Positions 22,746 through 31,713 of a stretch of DNA of 64,000 nt are shown here, piece by piece. The translations under genes and the position numbers were made by a program. A model generated the notes under the pieces. That model ran no database searches, was not told the DNA's origin, and saw only the letters and a program-made list of their open reading frames with translations. Location: the NCBI GenBank assembly GCA_017527825.1, contig JAFXPO010000012.1:1-64000 (forward strand). The letters are read 5' to 3'. Source of the DNA: Oscillospiraceae bacterium (GTDB lineage: Bacteria > Bacillota > Clostridia > Oscillospirales > Oscillospiraceae). Numbering within the stretch: the stretch's first letter is position 1; each line of letters begins with the position of its first letter.

Positions 22746-25292
22746 TTAGCCGAACAGCTCCGTAAACTTGGCGCCGTCCTCGATCGCCTTTGTCATGGCG
22801 GTCATCTTCGACGTGTCGCCAATGAGGATCACGCCGGCAAGCCGGCTCTTGCGGAAGTAGTACTTCTCATAGTTGCCGCGCTGCTCGTCGCGAATCTCCA
22901 CCGTGCGGAGATTCGGCTCCATGGTGTCGGGACCCGCCTTGCCGTTGGTGCCGAGGGCAAAGATGGAAGTATCCATGGCGTTGATGGACATGGCGCTGCC
23001 ATACGGGCGGAACGTGATCTCTTCGCCCGCGGCGTTGGCGCCCGCCGCCCGACCGGTCTCCGCCGCCTGCGACCAGAAGCCGTGGGGCGCGCCGTTGAAC
23101 TCCGTGCAGTCGCCGCACGCCCAGACGTCCGGGGCGCTGGTGGCGCAATGGGCATCGATCTTGACAAGAATGTTGGTCTCCAACCCAGCCGCCTGTGCGA
23201 TGGCAATGTTGCCGCGCATGCCGGTGGACATGATGACCAGCCCCGCCTCATAGCGCGTGCCGTCCGCGAGCACCACGGCGTCGTCCGCGATCTCCGCGAT
23301 CTTCGCGCCGGTGACCACATGAACGCCCGCCTTCTCGCAGGCGGATTGCAGCATCGCCGACGCCGCGTCGTCCAGCTGGCGCGGCAGGAGGCCCGGCGCG
23401 GTTTCCAGCACCGTTACGTCGAGACCGCCCTTTTTCAGCTCCCAGCCGCTCTCAAGACCCATAACACCGCCGCCGATGACCACGGCTTTTTTCGCGGTTT
23501 TGGCGATCTTCTGTGCCCTCTGGCAATCCGCGATGGAGCGGATGGACACCACATGCGGCTTGTCCGCGCCGGGGATCGGCACCACGAAGCAGCGCGCGCC
23601 GAGGGCGTAAATCAGCTTATCGTAGGCAATTTCGCCCTTGTCGGTTTTGACCTTCTTCGCCGCCGTGTCGATGGACACCACGGTGGTGTCGAAGAGCAGC
23701 TCAATCTCACGCTCATCGTACCACGCGCGATCCTCGATGGCGAGGCGGTCGTTTTCCAAATCTTGCAGCAGCACCTTGGTCAGCATCGGGCGGTTGTAGG
23801 GCAGGTGGCTCTCTACCGTGACCAGCTTGATTTTCGCCGTGGCGTTGCGCGCGCGGATCGCCTCCGCCGCGTAATGCGCGCCGGGACCGCCGCCGAGGAT
23901 CACGAAGGTTTCCTCCGTGTCCTTGCGGAAGTCGGTGCCGGTGTCCTCTACCGGCACAAACTTGTCGCTGCCCACGCCGCACACGGGGCAGGTGTCCATG
24001 GAGGAATCGAACACCGCGCCGCAGACGAGACACTTCATCAGACTGCGTCCGCCCTTGCCGCCGAGCTTTACCACCTCCGGCTTACCCTTCATCAGACGGC
24101 AGCCAAAGCTGTAGCCATATTCGTAGGCGTCCAACAGCTGCGTCTCACTGGGCTGAAGCCGCACGCGGAAACCCTCGTCGGGTACGTCCATGCGCAGCTG
24201 GCGCAGGCGCTCAATGATATGCGGCACGCCCTCGCCGCTCCAGCCATAGCTGCCAAACGCGCTCGCCAGCTTGCCGCCATGGATGGGCGGGAACAAACCC
24301 AGCGTCAGGTTCCAGATGGGCGAGAGCGCCTCACCGAGAATGGTGGGTGTGCCCAGCAGGAACGCGTCGCACGCCGCCAGCTCCGCGGCAACCGCGGCGG
24401 GGTCGGAGGTCACCATGTCGTGATACCGAATCTCCGCCTTATCGCCACAGGCGTCCGCGATGCCCGCGCCGATGCGCTCCGCAAGCGTGCCGGTATAGCC
24501 GTAGGCGTTGACGTAGGGGATGACTACCTGCTTCTTCTCCGGCTTCGGCGGAACGGCGCACCATTCACGGTACAGCGCGAGTATCTCGTCGATGTGGCTG
24601 TCGTGCACGGGACCGTGTCCGGTGCAGATCATGTTGAGCTTCAGGTCGCGGATGCGATCCAGCGCGTCGTTCATGAACGGATGCCGGAACGGTCCGATGA
24701 TGTTGTCGAAGTAATACTTCGTCGCGCGCAGATACCCCTCCGTGTCCGTGACCGTGCTGCGGAGGATGCCCTCGTGGCTGTAATGGCTGCCGAAGGAGTC
24801 GCAGGTGAACAGCACGCCGTCCTCCTCGACGTAGGTGTACATGGTGTCGGGCCAATGCAGCTGGGGCAGAACCATGAAGCGCAGCGTCTTACCGCCGAGC
24901 GACAGCGTGTCGCCGTCCTGCACCGCGCGGCTGTTGAAGTCGTGGTTGATGATCTCCTTGAGGAAGCCAAGGGCGGTGGAGGTGCCCACCACCACGGCGC
25001 GGGGGTTCAGCTCCAGCACCTTCTCGATGGCGCCGGCGTGATCCGGCTCCGTATGGTTCATCACGATATAGTCGATGGAGTCAATGGGCGTGACCGCTTT
25101 GATGTTTTCCACATAAGCGTCCCAGAATTTGAGCTTGTTGGTCTCAAAGAGCGCGGTCTTTTCGCTTCCCTTGAGGACGTAGGAGTTATAGGTCGTGCCG
25201 AACTCCGTGTGCATGATGATGTCGAACACGCGGAGATCAGGGTCCAGGATACCGTTCCACCAAAGGCCGTCAGCCAGCTTCAGCATGCGCAT
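22746..25292 (-). CDS. class F flavodiiron protein: FDP core, rubredoxin, NADH:rubredoxin oxidoreductase
   Basis: 848 residues from ATG at 25292, with GGGAGGT upstream; longer frames lack a ribosome site. Three parts: a beta-lactamase-like diiron domain (1-250) with ligands His80, Glu82, Asp84, His85, His146, Asp165 and His226; a flavodoxin domain (about 255-395, GSYGWSGEG); a short rubredoxin with Cys421, Cys424, Cys435 and Cys438; and a pyridine-nucleotide oxidoreductase (about 462-848, ILGGGPGAHYAA, VIGGGVMGLE, WACGDC). The single chain carries electrons from NADH through rubredoxin and FMN to the diiron site and reduces O2 (or NO). This matches the class F proteins described from Clostridia. 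Monocistronic, between terminator and its own promoter. Confidence 0.95.
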   Translation of the reverse strand: MRMLKLADGLWWNGILDPDLRVFDIIMHTEFGTTYNSYVLKGSEKTALFETNKLKFWDAYVENIKAVTPIDSIDYIVMNHTEPDHAGAIEKVLELNPRAVVVGTSTALGFLKEIINHDFNSRAVQDGDTLSLGGKTLRFMVLPQLHWPDTMYTYVEEDGVLFTCDSFGSHYSHEGILRSTVTDTEGYLRATKYYFDNIIGPFRHPFMNDALDRIRDLKLNMICTGHGPVHDSHIDEILALYREWCAVPPKPEKKQVVIPYVNAYGYTGTLAERIGAGIADACGDKAEIRYHDMVTSDPAAVAAELAACDAFLLGTPTILGEALSPIWNLTLGLFPPIHGGKLASAFGSYGWSGEGVPHIIERLRQLRMDVPDEGFRVRLQPSETQLLDAYEYGYSFGCRLMKGKPEVVKLGGKGGRSLMKCLVCGAVFDSSMDTCPVCGVGSDKFVPVEDTGTDFRKDTEETFVILGGGPGAHYAAEAIRARNATAKIKLVTVESHLPYNRPMLTKVLLQDLENDRLAIEDRAWYDEREIELLFDTTVVSIDTAAKKVKTDKGEIAYDKLIYALGARCFVVPIPGADKPHVVSIRSIADCQRAQKIAKTAKKAVVIGGGVMGLESGWELKKGGLDVTVLETAPGLLPRQLDDAASAMLQSACEKAGVHVVTGAKIAEIADDAVVLADGTRYEAGLVIMSTGMRGNIAIAQAAGLETNILVKIDAHCATSAPDVWACGDCTEFNGAPHGFWSQAAETGRAAGANAAGEEITFRPYGSAMSINAMDTSIFALGTNGKAGPDTMEPNLRTVEIRDEQRGNYEKYYFRKSRLAGVILIGDTSKMTAMTKAIEDGAKFTELFG

Positions 25293-25341
25293 TTTGAAGT
25301 ACCTCCCGATGTAATCGTTTTGCGCGATTCCTCGCGCAGTC

Positions 25342-25371
25342 ATTATACACCAAATCCGGTCCCCTGTACAA
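25342..25371 (-). promoter_or_regulatory. promoter of the flavodiiron gene
   Basis: Minus strand TTGTAC (25371-25366), 18 bases, TATAAT (25347-25342), 49 bases before the ATG. The remaining bases to 25487 show no gene. Confidence 0.72.
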
Positions 25372-25487
25372 GCCTTTCCAAAGAGAATCCGCCGCTGTTT
25401 TGCCGCAGGCATGATGAGCGCGGCGGCGCGGACGGACATTGCGCTTTCCCGCGCGAGGTTTTCGTCCATGGCGCGTCACGTTTCTAC

Positions 25488-25516
25488 TTTACATGCGCGA
25501 TTTAACGCGTTATAAT
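25488..25516 (+). promoter_or_regulatory. promoter of the first argJ copy
   Basis: TTTACA (25488-25493), 17 bases, TATAAT (25511-25516), about 55 bases before the GGGAGGTG ribosome site. Confidence 0.75.
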
Positions 25517-25576
25517 GATAAAGTAAGAAATTTGCCGCGGCATAGCGCGCAAGCGGCATTGTTTGGGAGGTGACCA

Positions 25577-26800
25577 ATGGCGGTTCAGATCATCGAAAAC
25601 GGCGGCATTACCGCGCCGAAGGGTTATTTGACCGGCGCGGTCTACGCAGGCATCAAAAGCCGAAAGAGCTATAAGCCCGACGTCGCCGTGCTGCTCTCCG
25701 ACCGTCAGGCGACGGTGGCGGCACTGTTCACGACGAACCGGTTTTGCGCCGCCCCCGTCACGCTGGGGCGGGAACTGTTGAAAAAGGGGGTTGCGCGGGG
25801 CATTGTCATCAACAGCGGCAACGCTAACGCCGGTACCGGCGCACGCGGCATCGAGGACGCCAAAGCGGTCGCCGCGTTTGCTGAACGGCTGCTCGGTCTC
25901 GAAAGCGGGGAGATGTTTGTCTGCTCCACCGGGGTCATCGGCGAATACCTGCCGGTGGAAAAGATTCAGCAGGCTGTGGAGAAGATCGTTCCCACCCTCT
26001 CCCCTCTCGCCGGCTCGGACGCGGCATGGGCGATCATGACCACGGACAAGGCAAGAAAGGAACTGGCAGCGGAGCTTCCGCTCAGCGGCGGAACGGTTCG
26101 GATCGGCGCCATGTCCAAAGGCTCCGGCATGATCCATCCCAATATGGCGACGACGCTGACGTTCCTCACCACCGACGCCGCCGTTGACCGCTCGCTGCTG
26201 CAATCCCTGCTGCGGGACGCCTGCGACCGCAGCATACACCTTCTGACCATTGACGGGGACACTTCCACCAACGACTCGATTTTCCTCTTTGCCAACGGCG
26301 CCTCAGGCGTTCGCGTCGAATCCGAGGCTGACGTGGAGGCGTTCGCGGACGCGCTGAACCAAATCTGCCTTGCCATGGCAAAGAAAATCGCAGCCGACGG
26401 CGAAGGCGCCTCCCGCATGATGACGGTGGAAACACGGGGGCTTTCCACGAAAGAGACCGCTGCCGCCGTGGCGCGCGCCGTCGCGTCGTCCACCTCTGTC
26501 AAGCTTGCGCTCGGTCAGGGCAGGCTGGGCTGGGGGGAAATCCTGACGGCGGTCGGCAATTCCGCCGTGGAATGCGGCGACATCGCGCCGGACTGTGCCA
26601 TTCGCAGCCCGCTTGGCGCGGTCACGCTCTGCGAAAACGGTCTCGCCGCGGAGGGCGTTGAGTCGCGGCTCGCGCAAATCCTGTCCGCCGCAGAGGTCAC
26701 CGTTTCGCTTGACTTCCATCAGGGCGACGGCTGCGGGCTTGCCTACGGCTGTGACCTGACCGACGAGTATGTACGAATCAACGGGGACTACCGCTCGTAA
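25577..26800 (+). CDS. argJ: ArgJ paralogue 1 (ornithine acetyltransferase family), diverged
   Basis: 407 residues. ArgJ transfers acetyl from N-acetylornithine to glutamate; bifunctional forms also use acetyl-CoA. The autocleavage site KGSGMIHPNMAT with nucleophile Thr is intact, as are NSGNANAGTG, CSTGVIGEYLP, AIMTTDKARKE, TIDGDTSTND and the C-terminal RINGDYRS with Asn and Ser. In contrast the canonical 'xFGxDxNWGRI' segment, intact in the second copy, reads LALGQGRLGWGEI, and the flanking helix differs too. It is monocistronic with its own promoter and terminator, and transcribed away from the arg operon. It may be a specialised acyltransferase or a duplicate under different control; the symbol reflects family only. 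Confidence 0.85.
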   Translation: MAVQIIENGGITAPKGYLTGAVYAGIKSRKSYKPDVAVLLSDRQATVAALFTTNRFCAAPVTLGRELLKKGVARGIVINSGNANAGTGARGIEDAKAVAAFAERLLGLESGEMFVCSTGVIGEYLPVEKIQQAVEKIVPTLSPLAGSDAAWAIMTTDKARKELAAELPLSGGTVRIGAMSKGSGMIHPNMATTLTFLTTDAAVDRSLLQSLLRDACDRSIHLLTIDGDTSTNDSIFLFANGASGVRVESEADVEAFADALNQICLAMAKKIAADGEGASRMMTVETRGLSTKETAAAVARAVASSTSVKLALGQGRLGWGEILTAVGNSAVECGDIAPDCAIRSPLGAVTLCENGLAAEGVESRLAQILSAAEVTVSLDFHQGDGCGLAYGCDLTDEYVRINGDYRS

Positions 26801-26810
26801 TCCCTTGCAG

Positions 26811-26838
26811 AAAAAAGCGCCCTCGCGGGCGCTTTTTT
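26811..26838. terminator. bidirectional terminator
   Basis: AAAAAAGCGCCC, TCGC, GGGCGCTTTTTT: a symmetric hairpin with T-runs on both strands, between converging argJ and the racemase gene. Confidence 0.9.
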
Positions 26839-27921
26839 CTATCCCCTTGTCACCAGCTCGACGCCGTGGGTGTTGGTCAGGTTTGCCAGCGAGGCGTAGT
26901 TCACGTCAAATTCCAGAATGTCGCCGACTTTGATCCGATCCTTGACCGCCTCCACGTCCAATATCGTGTGGTCGCTGGACGCGCCCAACACCTCGACCCC
27001 CGCCATGCGCGGCGTGATGTCGCAGGGCTCGCCGTAGTCCAGCCGCCCCATGGCGACGATGGCGCGGCGGCGAATCCCGCGATCCTCATATTCCCGTGCG
27101 CGACCGAAGGCGTCTACGGTGAGCTGTCCCACCGGAAAGCTGGGCTTGTCGCGGCACTCCACCACCTCGGCGCGGAGCGTGAACACGTCCTTGTTCGTGA
27201 AGTCGGGACTGCATCCGTAGACGCTGCCCAGCAGCGCGATCTCGCCAAGGCGCAGATTGTTGACCCGGTACGGCATCGTGCCGTTCAGGGTCATGTACAT
27301 CGACGTGGACGAGCCGCCGCTGACGATCTCCAGCCGCCGCCCGATCGCCTGCTCCACCTCATAGGCAAGGCTCACCAGCCCCTGCATGTTGCGCTTGTCC
27401 GGGAGGATCGAGCCGTAGCAGCTCAGGTTCACGCCCACGCCCAGCAGATGCAGGTGCGGCAGTTCGCGCTCCACCTCCACCGCCGCGTCCACCAGCTCCT
27501 CCGCGCTCCAGAAGCCCTCCCGCAGGTCGCCGAGGTCGATCATCAGCACGACTCCGTGAGTTTTTCCCTGCCGAGCCGCCTCCGCCTCTGTGGCGCGGAG
27601 GATATCGGTATCGCTTTGCAGGCTCGCGTCCGCGAGCGACACGACGTCGGCAAGCTCCGAGCGCATGGGTATCCTTATGTACATCAGCGGCGTTTTCACG
27701 CCCTGCTCCCGCATGCCGCGCAGTTGGTCGACGCGGGAGGTGGCGAGGTAAGAAAGCCCCGCGCTGTCAAACGCGCGCACCACGCTGTCCCACGCGCCCG
27801 CGCCCTTGACCACGCCCGCGACCCCGACAAAAGAATCCTGACAGCGCTCCCGGAGCGCTGTCAGGTTTTCTTTCAGCTTGCCGAGATCGACTTCCAGTTG
27901 GGGAAAACGATCTCTGTTCAT
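26839..27921 (-). CDS. ornithine racemase-like PLP enzyme (alanine racemase N-terminal fold)
   Basis: 360 residues. The fold-III PLP barrel is visible: Lys39 in GVAGVVKGAGA is the expected Schiff-base lysine, HLHLLGVGVNLSCYGS lies on the barrel, and LEIVSGGSSTSMYMTL is the phosphate-binding turn. This alanine/ornithine racemase subfamily lacks the bulky C-terminal signature of true Alr. The Clostridium sticklandii member interconverts L- and D-ornithine for ornithine fermentation. Here it stands between argJ and the arg operon and 15 bases after an NhaC-type antiporter, supporting ornithine or a related diamino acid as substrate. D-Ala or another D-amino acid is an alternative. Confidence 0.75.
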   Translation of the reverse strand: MNRDRFPQLEVDLGKLKENLTALRERCQDSFVGVAGVVKGAGAWDSVVRAFDSAGLSYLATSRVDQLRGMREQGVKTPLMYIRIPMRSELADVVSLADASLQSDTDILRATEAEAARQGKTHGVVLMIDLGDLREGFWSAEELVDAAVEVERELPHLHLLGVGVNLSCYGSILPDKRNMQGLVSLAYEVEQAIGRRLEIVSGGSSTSMYMTLNGTMPYRVNNLRLGEIALLGSVYGCSPDFTNKDVFTLRAEVVECRDKPSFPVGQLTVDAFGRAREYEDRGIRRRAIVAMGRLDYGEPCDITPRMAGVEVLGASSDHTILDVEAVKDRIKVGDILEFDVNYASLANLTNTHGVELVTRG

Positions 27922-27936
27922 GGCACGATTCCTCTC

Positions 27937-29391
27937 TTATGCCTTTTTCTTCTTCGCGAGACGGACGTTGTTTCTGTCCGCAACGGTCATGCCGAGATAC
28001 GCCAGAACAATGTTTATCACCGGCATGAGCCAGTTGAAGATGGCGAACGGACCGTAGCCGCCCGCGCCCCACGCCGTCAGGCCGAGGGTGCTGTGGATGT
28101 ACGCGCCGCAGGTGTTCCACGGCACCAGCGCCGAGGTGACGGTGCCGGAGCTTTCCAGCGCGTTGGACAGGCACGCCGGATGCAAGCCCATTTTCTCATA
28201 CTCCTCGGCATACATCCTGCCGGGGATGATGATGGAGATGTACTGTTCGGGCATAGTGACGTTCGAGACCACGCAGGTCAGCTCGGTCGCGGTCACGAGG
28301 CTTGCCGGAGTCTTGACGAGCTTCTTGATCTGATCCACGATCACGCCCATCATGCCGGTTCCCTCCATGATGCCGCCGAACATCATCGCGATGATCGTCA
28401 GCGAGATGGAGAAGAGCATCGAGTCGATGCCGCCGCGCTCCAGCAAGCCGTCCACCGCTTCAAGACCGGTGGAGGTCTCCAGCGCGTAGCCGCCGTAGCT
28501 CGCGACAAGAAGGCTGCCGAGGTTGCAGTTGGGCTGGAAGATCATGCCCAGCAAGCCGCCGGAGAAGATGCCCAGCGTAATGCCGGGGATCGCCGGAACC
28601 TTCAGCGCGATCGCCACAATGACGACGATCGGCGGGAGAATCAGCAGCGGATTGGTGTTGAAGATGCCGCCGATGGCGTCGCCCAGCGCCGCCGCCTGAC
28701 TCATGTCCGCCGTGCCGCTGACGCCGGTGAAGCCGAAGATCAGGAACACGACCAGGCAGATCGCGTAAGTGATGCCCGTGGGGAACATCATGAACTTGAC
28801 GTGAGTCATCACGTCCGTACCCGCCATGGCGGGGGCAAGGTTCGTGGTGTCGGAGAGCGGGGACATCTTGTCGCCGAAGTACGCGCCCGACAAAACGGCG
28901 CCAACAGTGATGGCGGGGTTGAGACCCATGCCATAGGAAATGCCGAGGAACGCAACGCCCATGGACGCCATGGTACCCCACGACGTACCGGTGGCAAGCG
29001 AGGTGATCGAGCAGATCAGCACCACTGCCACGAGGAAGATTTTCGGGCTTAGGATCTTGAGACCGTAATAGATCATCGTGGGCACCACGCCCGCGTCGAT
29101 CCACACGCCGACCAAAATGCCGACGACCGCGAGGATGATGATGGACTGAAGCGCCTTATAGATGCCGTCGAGCATCATCTTTTCGAGGTCTTCCCACTTA
29201 AAGCCGATGCAAAGCGCCATGATCGCGGCGGCGCAGACGCCGATGAACATCGGCGCGTGAACCTCATCCACGCCCATGAACAGGGGATTGTCGAATTCCA
29301 TGATGGAACTTGCCATCACCGCAATGGTGATGAGCAGTACCACCAGCGCGTGCCACAGCTTGACCTGCGGCTGTTTCTTTTTCTCACTCAT
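27937..29391 (-). CDS. NhaC-family Na+/H+ antiporter or amino-acid exchanger
   Basis: 484 residues from ATG at 29391; an in-frame TTG at 29406 would sit directly on the AAAGG. About 12 helices. Diagnostic stretches: SITSLATGTSWGTMASMGVA, GAYFGDKMSPLSDTTNLAPA and CVVSNVTMPEQYISIIIPGR, all typical of NhaC antiporters, with the SDT triad in the transport core. Some NhaC relatives exchange organic or amino acids for protons or Na+. Co-transcribed with the racemase, so exchange linked to ornithine is plausible but not shown by sequence. Confidence 0.85.
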   Translation of the reverse strand: MSEKKKQPQVKLWHALVVLLITIAVMASSIMEFDNPLFMGVDEVHAPMFIGVCAAAIMALCIGFKWEDLEKMMLDGIYKALQSIIILAVVGILVGVWIDAGVVPTMIYYGLKILSPKIFLVAVVLICSITSLATGTSWGTMASMGVAFLGISYGMGLNPAITVGAVLSGAYFGDKMSPLSDTTNLAPAMAGTDVMTHVKFMMFPTGITYAICLVVFLIFGFTGVSGTADMSQAAALGDAIGGIFNTNPLLILPPIVVIVAIALKVPAIPGITLGIFSGGLLGMIFQPNCNLGSLLVASYGGYALETSTGLEAVDGLLERGGIDSMLFSISLTIIAMMFGGIMEGTGMMGVIVDQIKKLVKTPASLVTATELTCVVSNVTMPEQYISIIIPGRMYAEEYEKMGLHPACLSNALESSGTVTSALVPWNTCGAYIHSTLGLTAWGAGGYGPFAIFNWLMPVINIVLAYLGMTVADRNNVRLAKKKKA

Positions 29392-29481
29392 TGTTTTACA
29401 TACCAACCTTTCTTACAACAATACTGCTTGGGAATGGTGAACTGCGTTTTACGGTAGTATAAAATGATGTATCGCGTTACC

Positions 29482-29510
29482 ATAGTAGCACAAGAAAGCG
29501 CCTTTGACAA
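29482..29510 (-). promoter_or_regulatory. promoter of the antiporter-racemase operon
   Basis: Minus strand TTGTCA (29510-29505), 17 bases, TACTAT (29487-29482), just after the argD stop. It makes the antiporter and racemase genes a separate unit from the arg operon. Confidence 0.72.
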
Positions 29511-29518
29511 CCGTTTTT

Positions 29519-30742
29519 TTACCAGCCGAGCTTGGTCATCGCGTCGTCCACCGCCTTGATGACGATGTCGACCTCCTCCTCGGTGGTGACCAGAGGCGGG
29601 ATGAAGCGCAGGACGTTGCCGTTGGTGTTGTTGATGAGAACCTTGCTGTCCTTGAAGCAGAGATCGACCACCGGCTGTCCGCTCTCCTTGGTGACCTGAA
29701 TGCCGTTGATAAGACCTAAGCCCCGAATCTCGCCCACCGCGTCGGGATGGTTCTTCTCAATGACCTCGTGGGCGCGTTTACGGAAGTATTCGCCGACGCG
29801 ATAACAGTTGTCGAGCACGCCCTCGTTGAGCATCACGTCCAGCGTGGTCATCGCCAGCGCGCAGGCAAGCGGGCCGCCGGCGAAGGTGGAGCCGTGGGTG
29901 CCGGGGGTCAGGACCTTGGCGGCGTCGCCCCTGGCGCAGACCGCGGCGATGGGTACGCCGGAGCCGAGCGCCTTCGCCATGGAGCAGCAGTCCGGCTCCA
30001 CGCCGTAATACTGGTGGGCAAACAGCTTGCCGGTACGACCGGAGCCAACCTGCACCTCGTCGAAGAGGAGCAGGATGTCCTTTTCGTCGCACAGCTCGCG
30101 CAGCCCCTGTAAGAACTCCTTCGTCGCGGGACGGACACCGCCCTCGCCCTGCACCGGCTCGGTGAGGATCGCGCAGGTGTACTCGTCCACCAGCGCCTTG
30201 ACGCTGTCAAGGTCGTTGAAGGTCGCGTAGCGGAAGCCGTCGGGCAGCGGCTCAAAGTAGCGGTGCACGCCGTACTGACCGGTGGCGGTCGCGGTCGCGA
30301 GCGTTCTGCCGTGGAAGCTGTTCTTCATGGTGATGACCACGAAGCGCTCCGGGTGACCGTGATCCTTGGCGTACTTGCGGGCAAGCTTGATCTGTCCCTC
30401 GTTGGCTTCCGCGCCGGAGTTCGCGAAGAGCACCTTGTCAAAGCAGCTGTTTTCCACGATCAGCTTCGCGGTCTGGACCGCCGGCTCATTGTAGAAATAG
30501 TTGGAGCAGTGGAGCATGGTTTCAGCGCGCTCCTTGAGGCACTCCACGATGCGCGGATGGCAGTGTCCGAGTCCGTTGACCGCGATGCCGCCCACGTAGT
30601 CGAGATACCGGTTCCCGTCCTCGTCGTAGACCCAGCAGCCCTCGCCGCCCTTCATGGCGATGGGCATACGGACATGGTTGCCGTAGAGGTACTTGTCGCC
30701 GTTTTCGATGACTTCCGCGTTGCTGGTCATTCTCTGAATCAT
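29519..30742 (-). CDS. argD: acetylornithine aminotransferase
   Basis: 407 residues from ATG at 30742 (GGGAGGAG eight bases upstream). Class III PLP aminotransferase converting N-acetylglutamate semialdehyde and glutamate to N-acetylornithine. Visible: NSGAEANEGQIKLAR near the PLP phosphate, LLFDEVQVGSGRTGKLFAHQ with the cofactor Asp, the PLP lysine in MAKALGSGVPIAA, and GSTFAGGPLACALAM. Full family length. Last gene of argC-argJ-argB-argD, 22 bases after argB. Confidence 0.95.
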   Translation of the reverse strand: MIQRMTSNAEVIENGDKYLYGNHVRMPIAMKGGEGCWVYDEDGNRYLDYVGGIAVNGLGHCHPRIVECLKERAETMLHCSNYFYNEPAVQTAKLIVENSCFDKVLFANSGAEANEGQIKLARKYAKDHGHPERFVVITMKNSFHGRTLATATATGQYGVHRYFEPLPDGFRYATFNDLDSVKALVDEYTCAILTEPVQGEGGVRPATKEFLQGLRELCDEKDILLLFDEVQVGSGRTGKLFAHQYYGVEPDCCSMAKALGSGVPIAAVCARGDAAKVLTPGTHGSTFAGGPLACALAMTTLDVMLNEGVLDNCYRVGEYFRKRAHEVIEKNHPDAVGEIRGLGLINGIQVTKESGQPVVDLCFKDSKVLINNTNGNVLRFIPPLVTTEEEVDIVIKAVDDAMTKLGW

Positions 30743-30764
30743 GTTAAATCTCCTCCCTGTTTGA

Positions 30765-31634
30765 TCATTTGATGCCGATGCTGTCCTGTGCCGTGCCGAT
30801 GGTCGTGCCGAGGTTTTCGCTTGTGAACGCCTCATAGAGAATGCTGTGGGGCTTTCTGCCGTCGATGATGTGGACGCTCGTGACGCCCTCCTCGATCGCC
30901 TGCACGCAGCAGTCCACCTTGGGGATCATGCCGCCGGCGATGACGCCTTTTTCCTTGAGCATGGGAACGTCCTTGATGTTGAGGTAGCTGATGACGTCGC
31001 GCAGCTCGATGGAGTTGCAAAGCCCCTCAATGTCGGTGAGCAGGATCAGCTTCTCCGCGCCCAGCGCGCTCGCCAGCTTGCCCGCCGCCGTGTCGCCGTT
31101 GATGTTGTAGGTATTGCCCTGCCTGTCCGTTCCCACCGGGGCGACGACGGGGATGAAGCCCGCGTCCTGCACCGCGCGGATGGCGGAAACGTCCACGGAG
31201 TCGATGTCGCCCACGAAGCCCAGTTCCTCGCTGCGCTTATGGCAGCGATAGATGTCACCGCTGACGCCGGAGAGCCCCACCGCCCTGCCGCCGAGCTTGT
31301 TGAGGTAGCCGACCAGCTCCGTGTTCACCTGTCCAACCAGCACCGCCTCCACGACGCGCATGGTGTCCTCGGAGGTGAAGCGCAGACCGTTGATGAACTG
31401 CACGGGAATGTCCAGCTTCTCCAGCATCCGGTTGATGCCGGGACCGCCGCCATGGGAGAGCACCGGCTTCATGCCCAGCAATTGCAGCAGCACGATGTCG
31501 CGCATGACCGCGTCCTTGAGCTGCTCGTTGATCATGGCGTTGCCGCCGTACTTGACAACGACCGTCTTGCCCGCGTACTTTTGCAGGTACGGCATCGTCT
31601 CCATCAGGATTTCAACCTTGTTGGCAATATCCAA
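30765..31634 (-). CDS. argB: N-acetylglutamate kinase
   Basis: 289 residues from TTG at 31634, chosen because AAGGGGG lies 8 bases upstream and the homologous start is close to NKVEILMETMPYLQKY; a TTG at 31661 has no ribosome site. The amino-acid kinase fold shows VVVKYGGNAM, SHGGGPGINRMLEKL, NINGDTAAGKLASAL and GMIPKVDCCVQAI. An N-terminal helix of the kind found in arginine-inhibited hexameric enzymes is present (residues 2-20), so feedback inhibition by arginine is likely. Confidence 0.93.
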   Translation of the reverse strand: MDIANKVEILMETMPYLQKYAGKTVVVKYGGNAMINEQLKDAVMRDIVLLQLLGMKPVLSHGGGPGINRMLEKLDIPVQFINGLRFTSEDTMRVVEAVLVGQVNTELVGYLNKLGGRAVGLSGVSGDIYRCHKRSEELGFVGDIDSVDVSAIRAVQDAGFIPVVAPVGTDRQGNTYNINGDTAAGKLASALGAEKLILLTDIEGLCNSIELRDVISYLNIKDVPMLKEKGVIAGGMIPKVDCCVQAIEEGVTSVHIIDGRKPHSILYEAFTSENLGTTIGTAQDSIGIK

Positions 31635-31713
31635 CGGAATAACCCCCTTGATATGCCGCAATGCCGCGGCGCGTTAACATTCTTTTGGTTTCTTTTCTTT
31701 CAAGAAAAGCAAC

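Noticed and set aside
22737..25505. Very long plus-strand open frame opposite the flavodiiron gene, and similar long frames opposite other genes
   Set aside because: These are antisense shadows produced by high G+C at third codon positions; they lack ribosome sites and recognisable domains, and the opposite strand encodes clear proteins.
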